A stretch of DNA of 64,000 bases from an uncultured Aquimarina sp. (GTDB lineage: Bacteria; Bacteroidota; Bacteroidia; Flavobacteriales; Flavobacteriaceae): NCBI GenBank assembly GCA_947489685.1, contig CANLEM010000001.1, forward strand, positions 806,001 to 870,000. The letters run 5' to 3'. Position numbers and translations under genes: made by a program. The notes under the pieces are model-generated. The model was not told where the DNA came from and searched no databases. It saw only the letters and a program-made list of their open reading frames with translations. The stretch's first letter is position 1; every line of letters starts with the position of its first letter. Of the stretch, positions 6,964-16,264 are shown one piece after another.

Positions 6964-8136
6964 TTATTGATCCCAGCTAAAGGATTTTTTACCCCCTTGT
7001 TTTTTAATGGCATTTAATAAAGCCGTTTCGAGACTGGTCTCATCCTTTTTGCTATTACTTTTAATAAATGCAGTCCTTTTTTTGTTTAATTCTTGTATTT
7101 TTTGCTGTATTTCTTTGCGTTGAGCACTTTTTTTGGCAATGTGCTGTTTTAATTCGCTAGTAGATTTACCTTTAAGTTCTTGCGGTAGTTGATCATCTGC
7201 AATTTCTTCTAATTCAAATTCTTTGTCCTCTGCTGCATCGATCAGATCCCAGCTTTTGTTCTTATAAAAACCAGAACTCTTACTCACAGTTCTGCTTACA
7301 GCATTTGCGGCACTATAGGATTTTGCATTACTATCTTGCTCCCGTTGCAAACTTCTTTTTTGAGCTCCGTGACTACCGTAATAGATATAGGTGTCATTTA
7401 ATTGATGATTGAGCTTTAAAATAATATCATCATAGGGTGTAGCAATATGTACAGTTTGGCGATTATGGTCTATAGCACTGTACTCTCCATGAGTGATATC
7501 GGCTCCATTTTTCCACATTGTATCTATTCCTTGTCTATAATTACCGCAAAAAATAGTATTTACGGTGATATCTTTTTCCAAAGCATCTGTAGCAGCATCT
7601 TTATAATCGGTTGGGCCTTGCGTAAAAGGTTCATTTCCGGCTATAAAAATTAACTTAAGGTGGTCGTTGTTTTTTTTCCAATCTAATTGATTAATAGAGG
7701 TGGTAATTACCTTACCACAATACTCATTACCTCCATTTGTGGTTAGCGCAAAAAGCTCCTTAGAGATTTCGTCCAAATCCTCAGAGAATGGTAATACTTG
7801 GCGTATATACCCTTCTTTGGATGACAAACGATCATTACCATATTCATAAAGTGCTATCTGAAGCTTTATGGTATTATGACCACATTTGGCATAAGACAAC
7901 TCATTTACAATTTCCCATAATTGTGCTTTGGCCTGGTCTATTAGCCCATCCATACTGTTACTGGTGTCTAATAATAAAGCTACTTGTATATTGCTGGTAT
8001 TTGGGTCTGTTTTGGTGGTTTGGATCTTATGTGATCCCTCATTCTGAAATGATAAATCCTTATTTGGTTTATGATTTGCATTGCAAGAAATATGAATCAA
8101 TAGGCTTAATGCGCTCCATATAAAAAAAGTTTTCAT
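6964..8136 (-). CDS. von Willebrand factor A domain lipoprotein
   Basis: The reading frame is open to 8286, but the ATG at 8136 gives a lipoprotein signal (MKTFFIWSALSLLIHISC), so that start is preferred (390 residues). A vWA domain follows, with the MIDAS motif DTSNSMDG near residue 56 and conserved LTTNGGNEYCG. The C-terminal third is charged, Lys/Gln rich and probably coiled coil (about 320-370). Such proteins sit on the periplasmic side of the inner or outer membrane; the ligand is unknown. A possible -7 element of the TAAATTTA type lies at 8148-8155. The gene is divergent from the kinase gene and ends in a clear hairpin terminator. Confidence 0.82.
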   Translation of the reverse strand: MKTFFIWSALSLLIHISCNANHKPNKDLSFQNEGSHKIQTTKTDPNTSNIQVALLLDTSNSMDGLIDQAKAQLWEIVNELSYAKCGHNTIKLQIALYEYGNDRLSSKEGYIRQVLPFSEDLDEISKELFALTTNGGNEYCGKVITTSINQLDWKKNNDHLKLIFIAGNEPFTQGPTDYKDAATDALEKDITVNTIFCGNYRQGIDTMWKNGADITHGEYSAIDHNRQTVHIATPYDDIILKLNHQLNDTYIYYGSHGAQKRSLQREQDSNAKSYSAANAVSRTVSKSSGFYKNKSWDLIDAAEDKEFELEEIADDQLPQELKGKSTSELKQHIAKKSAQRKEIQQKIQELNKKRTAFIKSNSKKDETSLETALLNAIKKQGGKKSFSWDQ

Positions 8137-8354
8137 GGCTTTGTTTTTTAAATTTACGGTAAAACTAGAGCGAACTTTTTTGATCAAAAATCTATAATGA
8201 GTAAAAGAGTGGTGTAATTGAGTAAACTCGACTTTTGATTTAGGGAAGTTTCTTTTTTTGTCGTAAAAACGCTTTCTAAACCCCATTTCTGGAAATTCGT
8301 GATTTTATTATCCGGTTTAAATGGATTAAGTTTATCCTATTCAAATAAAATATA

Positions 8355-10568
8355 ATGAAAAAAATAGGCGTCATACTAGTTGTACTTTGGTTACTGCCGG
8401 CGTGCATATATGGTCAGGAGAAAAAAGAAGCTGCCAGACCGGTTGCGCCTATGAGTATCAAGGGGTCTGTTAAAGAAGAAAGTACCAAAAAACCTATTAA
8501 AGGAGTCGATATCACGATAATGGGTAAAGGAACAGTGATCACAGATGTATTTGGAGATTTTAAAATACAGGCACGGGTTGGTGACGAGTTGGTGATTAGT
8601 CATGATAGTTTTGAGACCGTACATTATACCATTAAAGATGGGCAACGAATAGATGTAGAAGTACAAGAAAATCCTCAAGAGTCTAAATCAAAATCTTTTT
8701 CTAAGAAAAAAAGAGAATCGGTTTATCAAGAAAACCTAAATCAGGCAAAAGAAACGCTTAATAAAGATGCCGCAACTAGTATTGAGTTTATAACCAATGC
8801 ACTAGAGAGTGTAAGAGATGATGACGCTTCTGGCGACGCCAAAAAATCTGAGTTATATGAGACTTTGGCAGATATCTATAGCTATTGGAAGCAACCAGAT
8901 TTGGCAGAAAGTAATTATTTGATTAGTCTTTCAAACAAATACAATACTGATGTAAAAATAAAACTAGGCGCAGCCCAACTGGAAAACAAAAATTATCAAG
9001 GTGCTTTTAAAACCTTTGATCAGTTACATCGCTCACGATTAAACTCTAATCAAAGAATGTTGGTGTATGAAGGATTAGGAGATAGTAATAAGGGACTAGA
9101 AAATTATAAGGTTGCGATACAAAACTATAATAAAGCGCTTGCCATTGGCGAACGAAAAAAACTGGACGATAAAGTAATATCACTCAATTCTAAATTGGCC
9201 GAAATATTGCAGCAACAAGGAAATATATCTGATGCCGAAGGGTATTTGGATAACTCGGTGCAATTAGCACGCCAGAAAGATCGAAAAACGGCTGCCAGAC
9301 AAAGAAGTGTAGCTGCCGATTTTTATAATAAGAGTAATAGTTATGATAAAGAAATACAATTAAGAAAAGAAGCATTAGAAGATATCGGAGAGATTGAAGA
9401 AATTGCCGATGACGAAGCCCCATCCGAAGAGGATAGAGCGATTACCACACAAGTTCAAAATTATAAAATAGCAAACGCGTTTGCTGCTCAAGAAAAATTT
9501 GACGAGGCAATTACTTATTTTGAAGAAAGTAAAAAAGAAGCAGCTTCTAAGAATGATTTGATTGTTCAAAAGGATGCGACCAGAAAATTAGGTGAGGTGT
9601 ATCGCGAAAAAGGAGAGCTAAAAAAAGCATCCGAAGCTTTTGAAGAGTATGAGGCAATTGTAGATAAGCTACATATCCAAAAAGAACAAGAAATATCTCA
9701 AGCAGCACGATTTAGCCGTGAACTTGCATTAAGTGCAAATCGTATTACTACTCTAGAAAAAGATCGAGAATTAAACGAAACACGATATCAATTGGCTTTT
9801 GCCTCTCAAGAATTGGCTAATCAAAAAAGTCTACGGCAGCAGATTGTGATTTACTTTTTGATTGGACTTACTGTTTTATTACTGCTAGCGGCTTATCTTA
9901 TGTATCGCAATATGAAACAGCAACGATATGCCAACAACCTATTGGCTTTAAAATCGTTACGCTCTCAAATGAATCCGCATTTTATTTTTAATGCATTAAA
10001 CTCTGTAAACACATTTATAGCCACAAACGATGAAAGAACTGCTAATCGCTATCTCACAGATTTTTCGTTATTAATGAGGGCAGTTCTAGAGAACAGCGAA
10101 GAAAATTTTATTCCGCTAGAAAAAGAAATTGAATTACTAAAATTATACACGCAATTAGAGCACTTTAGATTTCAGGATAAATTTGAATATACTATTGATG
10201 TGGATCCCGATATTAGTGTAGGCGAATATATGATTCCGCCAATGTTGTTGCAACCTTATGTCGAGAATGCAGTATGGCACGGGTTGCGGTACAAATCAGA
10301 GAAAGGGTTGCTCTCCATACATTTCCGCAAACTTGATTACGATGCGATTGAGATTACCATAAGTGATAATGGTATCGGGAGAAAAAAATCTCAAGAATTA
10401 AAAACGCAAAATCAAAAATTACAAAAATCTCAAGGAATGGGTAATATCAAAAAAAGAATAGCCATTCTTAATAAGATGTATAAGGACAAAGTGGATGTTT
10501 TTATAACAGACTTAGAGGGTAATACCGAAGGAACTCTGGTAAAATTAATACTTAAAAAAGACAAATGA
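8355..10568 (+). CDS. LytS-type sensor histidine kinase with carboxypeptidase-regulatory and TPR sensor region
   Basis: The product has 737 residues. It has a signal peptide (1-20) and a CarboxypepD_reg-like beta domain at about 37-105 (ITIMGKGTVITDVFGDFKI). A long TPR solenoid spans about 150-430, then a coiled coil, and one membrane helix at about 496-517. The cytoplasmic part is a His_kinase (LytS/YehU) domain: LRSQMNPHFIFNALNSVN near 535 carries the phospho-acceptor His, MLLQPYVENAVWHGL near 630 is the N box and DNGIGRKKS near 672 the G box. The TPR region is placed outside the cytoplasm and may sense a protein or peptide partner (inference). The stop overlaps the start of the response-regulator gene (ATGA), so the two are translationally coupled. 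Confidence 0.92.
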   Translation: MKKIGVILVVLWLLPACIYGQEKKEAARPVAPMSIKGSVKEESTKKPIKGVDITIMGKGTVITDVFGDFKIQARVGDELVISHDSFETVHYTIKDGQRIDVEVQENPQESKSKSFSKKKRESVYQENLNQAKETLNKDAATSIEFITNALESVRDDDASGDAKKSELYETLADIYSYWKQPDLAESNYLISLSNKYNTDVKIKLGAAQLENKNYQGAFKTFDQLHRSRLNSNQRMLVYEGLGDSNKGLENYKVAIQNYNKALAIGERKKLDDKVISLNSKLAEILQQQGNISDAEGYLDNSVQLARQKDRKTAARQRSVAADFYNKSNSYDKEIQLRKEALEDIGEIEEIADDEAPSEEDRAITTQVQNYKIANAFAAQEKFDEAITYFEESKKEAASKNDLIVQKDATRKLGEVYREKGELKKASEAFEEYEAIVDKLHIQKEQEISQAARFSRELALSANRITTLEKDRELNETRYQLAFASQELANQKSLRQQIVIYFLIGLTVLLLLAAYLMYRNMKQQRYANNLLALKSLRSQMNPHFIFNALNSVNTFIATNDERTANRYLTDFSLLMRAVLENSEENFIPLEKEIELLKLYTQLEHFRFQDKFEYTIDVDPDISVGEYMIPPMLLQPYVENAVWHGLRYKSEKGLLSIHFRKLDYDAIEITISDNGIGRKKSQELKTQNQKLQKSQGMGNIKKRIAILNKMYKDKVDVFITDLEGNTEGTLVKLILKKDK

Positions 10569-11296
10569 ATTTAACTGCAATTATTGTAGATGATGAGGCT
10601 AATAGCCGAACTATTTTAAGAAATTATTTGGGTAAATATTGCCCAACGGTTAAGGTGTTGGGTGAAGCAGCTAGTGTAAAAGAAACATTAACGTTGTTAG
10701 AATCTCATGATCCCGATGTATTGTTTCTGGATGTAGAAATGCCCTATGGTAACGCTTTTGATTTTTTAGAGCAGGTTCCGGATCGAACCTTCGAAATTGT
10801 TTTTGTAACGGCCTATGATAATTATGCTGTAGAAGCATTAAATGCCCAAGCCACCTATTATTTGTTAAAACCAATTGCTATTGATGATCTTATTAAAGCA
10901 GTAACTCATGTAACCCATATTAAGCAAAGAGAAAATGCGTTGCAGGATACAGTTTTGGTGCCTAAAACGGCATTGGTAGAAGGTAAAATTACAATCCCAC
11001 AACAAGATGGTTTCGAAGTGTTAGAGATTGCCGATATTTTATATTGCGAGGCAGATGATAATTATACCAAAATTTATCTCGAAAAAGGTCAGAAACTAGT
11101 AAGCAAAACGCTTAAATATTTCGAAGAATCTTTAAAAACTCAGGGTTTTGCTCGAATACACAAAAGCCATTTGGTAAATGTGAGTAGGATTGTGAGATAT
11201 AGGAAAGGGAAGGGGGGAAGTGTTGTTCTTTCTTCGGGTAAAGAACTTTCTGTATCTTCTTCAAAAAAAGGAGCCCTTTTGGATTATTTTAAATAG
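10565..11296 (+). CDS. LytTR-family response regulator
   Basis: The product has 243 residues. The receiver domain (about 4-118) has the acidic pair in IIVDDEAN, the phospho-acceptor Asp in LFLDVEMP near 55 and the conserved Lys in LLKPI near 104. The LytTR DNA-binding domain (about 140-243) shows ILYCEADDNYTKIYL and the RIHKSHLVNVSRI block typical of the family. It is coupled to the upstream LytS-type kinase by a 4-base overlap and surely acts with it as a two-component system. The target operon is not identifiable from this window. Confidence 0.93.
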   Translation: MNLTAIIVDDEANSRTILRNYLGKYCPTVKVLGEAASVKETLTLLESHDPDVLFLDVEMPYGNAFDFLEQVPDRTFEIVFVTAYDNYAVEALNAQATYYLLKPIAIDDLIKAVTHVTHIKQRENALQDTVLVPKTALVEGKITIPQQDGFEVLEIADILYCEADDNYTKIYLEKGQKLVSKTLKYFEESLKTQGFARIHKSHLVNVSRIVRYRKGKGGSVVLSSGKELSVSSSKKGALLDYFK

Positions 11297-11301
11297 TTTA
11301 T

Positions 11302-12096
11302 TTAAAAATCTAAACCTTCTACAGCATAGGTAACTGCTGTATTTGTCTTTACAATATCTTGTAACACTTGTATATCTCCATTGGTATAGAGCATATGTTT
11401 TCCGGGTGTAGTACTTGGGTTTAGTATTTTATTTGTGGTTAGTATCGCTTTGGTTTGCCTGGCCACAGCTTCTCCCGAATCAATTATTTTAACACTATTA
11501 GATAACATCTTTTTTAAAATAGGGATTAAATATGGATAATGTGTGCACCCTAAAACAAGATGGTCAATATGTTGTGCTACCATGGGTGTAAGATAAGAAT
11601 GAAGCAGCTCATGCATTTCTGAAGAATGGATCTTGCCTTCTTCTATAAGTTCGACTAATCCTGTACCAATTACTTCTATTACTTCAATGTTTTGAGCATA
11701 CAGATCAGAGGTTTCTGCAAATAATTCGCTGGATAAGGTGCCTTTGGTGGCGAGTACGCCAACTTTTTTGGTTTGGGTGTGGATTGCAGCAGGTTTTATA
11801 GCAGGTTCGATACCGATAAACGGAATATCATATGTAGATCGCAATACTTTTATAGCATTTGTAGTGGCTGTATTGCAGGCCACAACGATAATTTTGCAAT
11901 TAAACTCTAGAAGTTTTTCTGTGTTTTTAATGCTAAGTGCTAAGATTTCTTCTTTGCTGCGTTTACCGTATGGTGCATATTTACTATCGGCCAAAAAGAT
12001 AGTGTTTTCATTGGGTAAAGCAGTTGTAATTTCTTTCCATATGGAAGTACCCCCAATACCCGAATCAAATATACCAATTGCTTGATTTTGCACCAT
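11302..12096 (-). CDS. murI: Glutamate racemase
   Basis: MurI makes D-glutamate for peptidoglycan from L-glutamate in the cytoplasm. The two catalytic cysteines are in VVACNTATT and VLGCTHYPYL, and the N-terminus has IGIFDSGIGGTS. The longest frame begins with TTG at 12117; the ATG at 12096 (MVQNQAIGIFDSG) places the conserved first strand directly at the start and is chosen (264 residues, usual length). The gene lies downstream of the bamA-ompH genes on the same strand but beyond a terminator hairpin, so some independent transcription is likely. It converges with the response-regulator gene, 5 bases away. Confidence 0.95.
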   Translation of the reverse strand: MVQNQAIGIFDSGIGGTSIWKEITTALPNENTIFLADSKYAPYGKRSKEEILALSIKNTEKLLEFNCKIIVVACNTATTNAIKVLRSTYDIPFIGIEPAIKPAAIHTQTKKVGVLATKGTLSSELFAETSDLYAQNIEVIEVIGTGLVELIEEGKIHSSEMHELLHSYLTPMVAQHIDHLVLGCTHYPYLIPILKKMLSNSVKIIDSGEAVARQTKAILTTNKILNPSTTPGKHMLYTNGDIQVLQDIVKTNTAVTYAVEGLDF

Positions 12097-12124
12097 TTCT
12101 ACTGTAATTTGTTTCAAAAATAAA

Positions 12125-12155
12125 AAAGACAGCGAGATCTTGTCTCACTGTCTTT
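12125..12155 (-). terminator. Terminator after the ompH genes
   Basis: Hairpin AAAGACAGCGAGA (12125-12137) / TCTCACTGTCTTT (12143-12155), 13 bp with one G.T pair on the minus strand, followed by Ts in the minus direction. It ends the porG-uppS-bamA-ompH-ompH transcription unit before murI. Confidence 0.75.
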
Positions 12156-12181
12156 AATTTTTATCTGTCAAAGTAGATATA

Positions 12182-12691
12182 TTATATACCTAAATCTTTT
12201 TTTACATCTGCCATAAGGTTTTTACCGTCGGCCATGATTACTCCAGTTCCTGTAGTCGAATCTAATACATACTGAAAACCTTGAGCTCTTGCAACCTTTT
12301 GGATTGAAGTACGAGCTTTTTCATATATAGGCTTCATTAATTCGATCTCTTTTTTCTGAAGATCCTGAAGTGCATTAGTTCTGTAATCGTTAATACTTTT
12401 TTCGGTAGCTTGAATTTCTTGCTGTCTTTTTAAGTTCTCTTCATCAGTTTTAGTTTCTGCTTCTTGAGAATATCTTTTGATAGTGCTTTGTAATTCTAGA
12501 ACCATATTTCTAATCTCAGCGTCATAAGTTTTGTTCAACTTTTCGATCTCGCTTTTAGCAGCTTTAAATGCAGGCATTGCTTCAACCAATTCTTGCGATG
12601 CTATATGTGCTACTTTAGATTGAGCGTTTACAAAACCTGAAGTTCCTATAGTAATTGCAATAGCTACTAGTAATGTTCTAAATTGTTTCAT
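12182..12691 (-). CDS. OmpH/Skp family periplasmic chaperone (second copy)
   Basis: The product has 169 residues with a signal peptide ending in NAQ near 24. The mature protein is a long charged coiled coil (about 35-130), as in Skp/OmpH, where two helical arms grip unfolded outer-membrane proteins. The C-terminus GTGVIMADGKNLMADVKKDLGI forms the small beta/helix body. It is the last gene of the bamA cluster and follows a longer paralogue (12743-13588) 51 bases upstream. Its length is the normal family size. Confidence 0.9.
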   Translation of the reverse strand: MKQFRTLLVAIAITIGTSGFVNAQSKVAHIASQELVEAMPAFKAAKSEIEKLNKTYDAEIRNMVLELQSTIKRYSQEAETKTDEENLKRQQEIQATEKSINDYRTNALQDLQKKEIELMKPIYEKARTSIQKVARAQGFQYVLDSTTGTGVIMADGKNLMADVKKDLGI

Positions 12692-12742
12692 TTGTAAGTA
12701 ATATTAAAGGGTGTTATAAATTTTAAATTATTTTTCTAATTA

Positions 12743-13588
12743 TTAGCAGCCTCCATCATTTGATTGACCACCGTCTTCTTTTAATTTTTCTTTTGCAGCT
12801 TTTAAAGCATTGATAGAATCCTTTTTCTTTTTTTGTAATTCTAACAATTTTGCTCTTCTTTCTTCAAATTCTTTTCTCTTCGCAGCTCTAATAGAGTCTC
12901 TTTCTGCCTTACGTTGCGCTAATAGTTGTTCTCTTTCTGATTGCTTTTGCAATGTAGCTCTTTCTCGATCTGTTACTTCTCTTTCTTGCTCAGCATTTCT
13001 CTTTTCAGACCTTTCTAGAGATTTCTTTTCCTTCTTACTATTTAGCTGCTTTCTTTTTGATGCTCTATTTAATCTAAGCAGAACCTGATCACTAATATCA
13101 TATCGATCTGCAGAGTACAACATCACCAAGTCGGCAGTTTTATCAAAAACAAAATCATATTTTTTGTTTTTTGCAATTTCCTGAACGGCAACAAAAACTT
13201 GATCTTGAACCGGTTGTACCAATCTTTTTTTCTGAAGAAATAAATCTCCATTAGGACCGAATCGTTTTTGCTGATATTCTAATATTTCTTTTTCTTTAAA
13301 GAAGATATCCTCTTCTCGTTCTTCAATTAATTCTTTAGTTAATAAAACTCTTTCATTATTAAGATCCTTTCGCATTTCTTCTACTTCCTTCAATTCGGCT
13401 TCGATCTCAACTTTCCATTTTTGTACTTTGGTTTCAAGTTCAGAAGCAGCTTCATTATATTCTGAAACATTTTCTAGGATATACTCCATATCGATGTAAC
13501 CAATTCTGATACCTTTTTGTGCATTTGCTGTTTGTGTGAATGATAGCCAAGCCATCACAGCAAAGATTAAAAGAGCCTTTGTTTTCAT
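12743..13588 (-). CDS. OmpH/Skp family protein with long C-terminal charged tail
   Basis: The product has 281 residues. It has a signal peptide (to NAQ near 24), then an OmpH core starting GIRIGYIDMEYILENV with the coiled coil at about 40-115 and the beta region KKYDFVFDKTADLVM. Beyond residue 185 a second, very charged stretch rich in Lys, Arg and Glu (RKQLNSKKEKKSLERSEKR) roughly doubles the length. It ends in a Gly-rich tail with a terminal Cys (DGGQSNDGGC). The pair of one long and one short OmpH gene beside bamA is typical of Bacteroidetes. The function is chaperoning of outer-membrane proteins; the extended tail is not explained. Confidence 0.88.
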   Translation of the reverse strand: MKTKALLIFAVMAWLSFTQTANAQKGIRIGYIDMEYILENVSEYNEAASELETKVQKWKVEIEAELKEVEEMRKDLNNERVLLTKELIEEREEDIFFKEKEILEYQQKRFGPNGDLFLQKKRLVQPVQDQVFVAVQEIAKNKKYDFVFDKTADLVMLYSADRYDISDQVLLRLNRASKRKQLNSKKEKKSLERSEKRNAEQEREVTDRERATLQKQSEREQLLAQRKAERDSIRAAKRKEFEERRAKLLELQKKKKDSINALKAAKEKLKEDGGQSNDGGC

Positions 13589-13623
13589 AACTTTGTTTAT
13601 TTATTGAAATAATCGTGCCAAAA

Positions 13624-16260
13624 TTAAAACTGCTGTCCTATAATAAAATGGGTTTCAAAACCATTAGCCCCTGTATTGGTTCCTGGTATAGGATCAAATC
13701 CATACCCTAAATCAATACCTAATAACCCAAAAGCTGGCATAAATATACGTAAACCTGCTCCAGCAGAACGGTTTAACTGAAAAGGATTGAATCCTTTAAA
13801 GCTGTCGTATGATGCTCCACCTTCTAAAAATGCTAGCATATAAATTGATGCCGCTGGTTTTAGTGTTATAGGATAACGAAGTTCTAACGAATATTTGTTA
13901 TAAATTGTTGCACCATCTCCATCAAAATCTTGATCATTTGGTCTGCTTAACGGAATTAAAGACTGATTAGGGTATCCTCTAAGTGCCACAACTTCTCTTC
14001 CATCAAGACTTGTAGCTCCTAATCCATCTCCTCCAAGAAAATAACGCTCAAAAGGAATATTACCTCGATCATTATTATAAGCTCCTAAGAAACCATACTC
14101 GGCACTAGTTTTTAGAACCAAAGGTTTTTTGCCAAGATTTACAAGACGAGTATACCATGTTCCATCAAACTTAAGTTTGTAATACTCTAACCACTTAAAG
14201 CGTTCTTGATCAATTTCTCCGATTGCATCATTTATTTCAGTATTTCTAACAACATCTCTAGAATCTGTTAAGTCAAGATTGCTTCTTTCTTCATCCAAAG
14301 CACTTCGTTGCGATGCTAAGGCGCTATAATCCTTTCCATCAAACAAAGAATATGGTAGAGATAGCTTAGCTACAATATTAAATTCGGATCCACCAATTGG
14401 AAAAATAGGGTTTACCGTGGTGTTATTACGACTTAATCCTATAGTGTATGATAAATCATTTGATGATCCATTACCAAAGGTAAATAATCTAGTGTTATAA
14501 TTCTTTAAATTATAATGTCTAACACTTATTGCTTGAGATAAGGTGAAGTAATTGTCTGGCCAGTTTAATCTTTTGGCAATACCAATCGATCCACCCGTAA
14601 TAAGAAATTTACTATCCCTATCCACATCACGGTTAATATTGTTAAATAAAAACTGAATAGTATGCGAAAAAGAAGTAGATAGTTGATAAGGTCTTTTTCC
14701 TCCTAACCATGGTTCTATAAATGAAAGGCTGTACGTTTGAAAAAACCTACTGGCCTGAGCTCTTAGTCGTAACGTTTGTCCGTCACCCATAGGTAATGGG
14801 CTATAGGCTTTGCCATTAAAAATATTTCGAATAGAGAAATTATTAAATGCTAATCCCAGGGTTCCTACAAATCCACCACCTCCAAATCCACCTTGGAGTT
14901 CTATCTGGCTGGATCCTTTTTCTACTACAGGATAATTAATATCAATTGTCCCAGCTTGTGGATTGGCATTTTTAAATTGAGGTTCTAGTTGTTCAGGATC
15001 AAAGAATCCTAACTGTCCAATTTCACGAACGGTTCTTACTACCAAGTCCTTGCTGTATCGTTGTCCTGGTCTTGTACGTAAAATCCTGTGTATTACATGG
15101 TCATTGGTTTTATCATTTCCAGTTACCGTGATATGATCAAAATAAGTAAGTTTCCCTTCACGAATTCGAATTTCGAAATCTATAGTATCATTATATACGT
15201 TAGTTTCTACAGCGTCAATACTAGAGAATAAATATCCGTTATTTTGATATAAATTGGTGAGATCATCAGCATCAGGCTTGGTATTATCTGCGATTTGTTT
15301 TTCAAGCAAAACCCCATTGTATACATCACCTTTTTTAATAACTAGTTGCCTGGCTAATTCTCGGTCAGTATATACGCTATTACCCAAGAAATTAATATTT
15401 CCGAAATAATATTTATTACCTTCTTCGATATTTAAGTTTAACGATACGCTCTTATTATCCTCTACGATTAATGTGTCAGACGTTATACGAGCATCTCGAT
15501 ATCCCTTTTCCTTATATTTGGTTATAATATTAGCTTTATCTTCTTGATAATCGGCTTTGATATATTTTGAGCGTTTCCAGAAACGATATCCCTTTTTTTG
15601 CTTGGTGTTTTTCATTGCCCTGCGCACCTTGGCATCAGATAATTGCTCGTTTCCAACAATGTTAATTTGATCAACTTTAACACGATCCCCTTTATCTAAG
15701 CGAAGTACCATGTTTACTTTATTAGAGGCAATAGTATCTTTAACTGGAGTGGTGTTAATGGCAACTTTGGTGTTTAAAAAACCTTCTTTTTTGTATTTAT
15801 TAGAAATAAAGTTTCGGGTAGTAGTAATAAGGTTTTCTGTAACCTTAGCTCCTTTGGTTAAACCATTATCTTTAATTAATTCTTCTCCTTTACGCTTTTT
15901 TACACCTTCTATTCTAACTTCATTAAGTTCTGGTACTTCCTGAATATTAATTTCAATATCAGCAACCTCTCCTTCGACATTGGTGATATAAAAATTAATA
16001 TCGCTAAACAATTCAAGATCCCATAACTTTTTGATCACCTTACTAATTCGATCTCCAGGAAGAAAAATACGTTCTCCTTTTCTAAGCCCTGTGAAAGTGA
16101 TTACCGTTTTCTCGTTGTAGCTGGTAGTACCGGTTACATTGATTTCTCCAAGAATATATTGTTTCCCATTAGAGCCAGGTACACTTTGTGCAGATATTGT
16201 TAATGTGTTTATAAATAAGGCAAGTAACGTAAAATACGCAATAGGTAATTTTTTTGTCAT
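13624..16260 (-). CDS. bamA: Outer membrane protein assembly factor BamA
   Basis: BamA is an Omp85-type barrel that inserts beta-barrel proteins into the outer membrane. The open frame extends to 16395, but that would overlap uppS by 131 bases; the ATG at 16260 gives a signal peptide (MTKKLPIAYFTLLALF...ISAQS) and a 4-base gap to uppS, so it is chosen (878 residues). POTRA repeats fill about 30-440 (for example EINVTGTTSYNE, INIVGNEQLSDAKVRRA, ITVTGNDKTNDHVIHR). The barrel follows, with FERYFLGGDGLGA near 785, and the protein ends in Phe (FIIGQQF), the usual C-terminal barrel signal. It is followed by two ompH genes. Confidence 0.95.
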   Translation of the reverse strand: MTKKLPIAYFTLLALFINTLTISAQSVPGSNGKQYILGEINVTGTTSYNEKTVITFTGLRKGERIFLPGDRISKVIKKLWDLELFSDINFYITNVEGEVADIEINIQEVPELNEVRIEGVKKRKGEELIKDNGLTKGAKVTENLITTTRNFISNKYKKEGFLNTKVAINTTPVKDTIASNKVNMVLRLDKGDRVKVDQINIVGNEQLSDAKVRRAMKNTKQKKGYRFWKRSKYIKADYQEDKANIITKYKEKGYRDARITSDTLIVEDNKSVSLNLNIEEGNKYYFGNINFLGNSVYTDRELARQLVIKKGDVYNGVLLEKQIADNTKPDADDLTNLYQNNGYLFSSIDAVETNVYNDTIDFEIRIREGKLTYFDHITVTGNDKTNDHVIHRILRTRPGQRYSKDLVVRTVREIGQLGFFDPEQLEPQFKNANPQAGTIDINYPVVEKGSSQIELQGGFGGGGFVGTLGLAFNNFSIRNIFNGKAYSPLPMGDGQTLRLRAQASRFFQTYSLSFIEPWLGGKRPYQLSTSFSHTIQFLFNNINRDVDRDSKFLITGGSIGIAKRLNWPDNYFTLSQAISVRHYNLKNYNTRLFTFGNGSSNDLSYTIGLSRNNTTVNPIFPIGGSEFNIVAKLSLPYSLFDGKDYSALASQRSALDEERSNLDLTDSRDVVRNTEINDAIGEIDQERFKWLEYYKLKFDGTWYTRLVNLGKKPLVLKTSAEYGFLGAYNNDRGNIPFERYFLGGDGLGATSLDGREVVALRGYPNQSLIPLSRPNDQDFDGDGATIYNKYSLELRYPITLKPAASIYMLAFLEGGASYDSFKGFNPFQLNRSAGAGLRIFMPAFGLLGIDLGYGFDPIPGTNTGANGFETHFIIGQQF

Positions 16261-16264
16261 TTCT

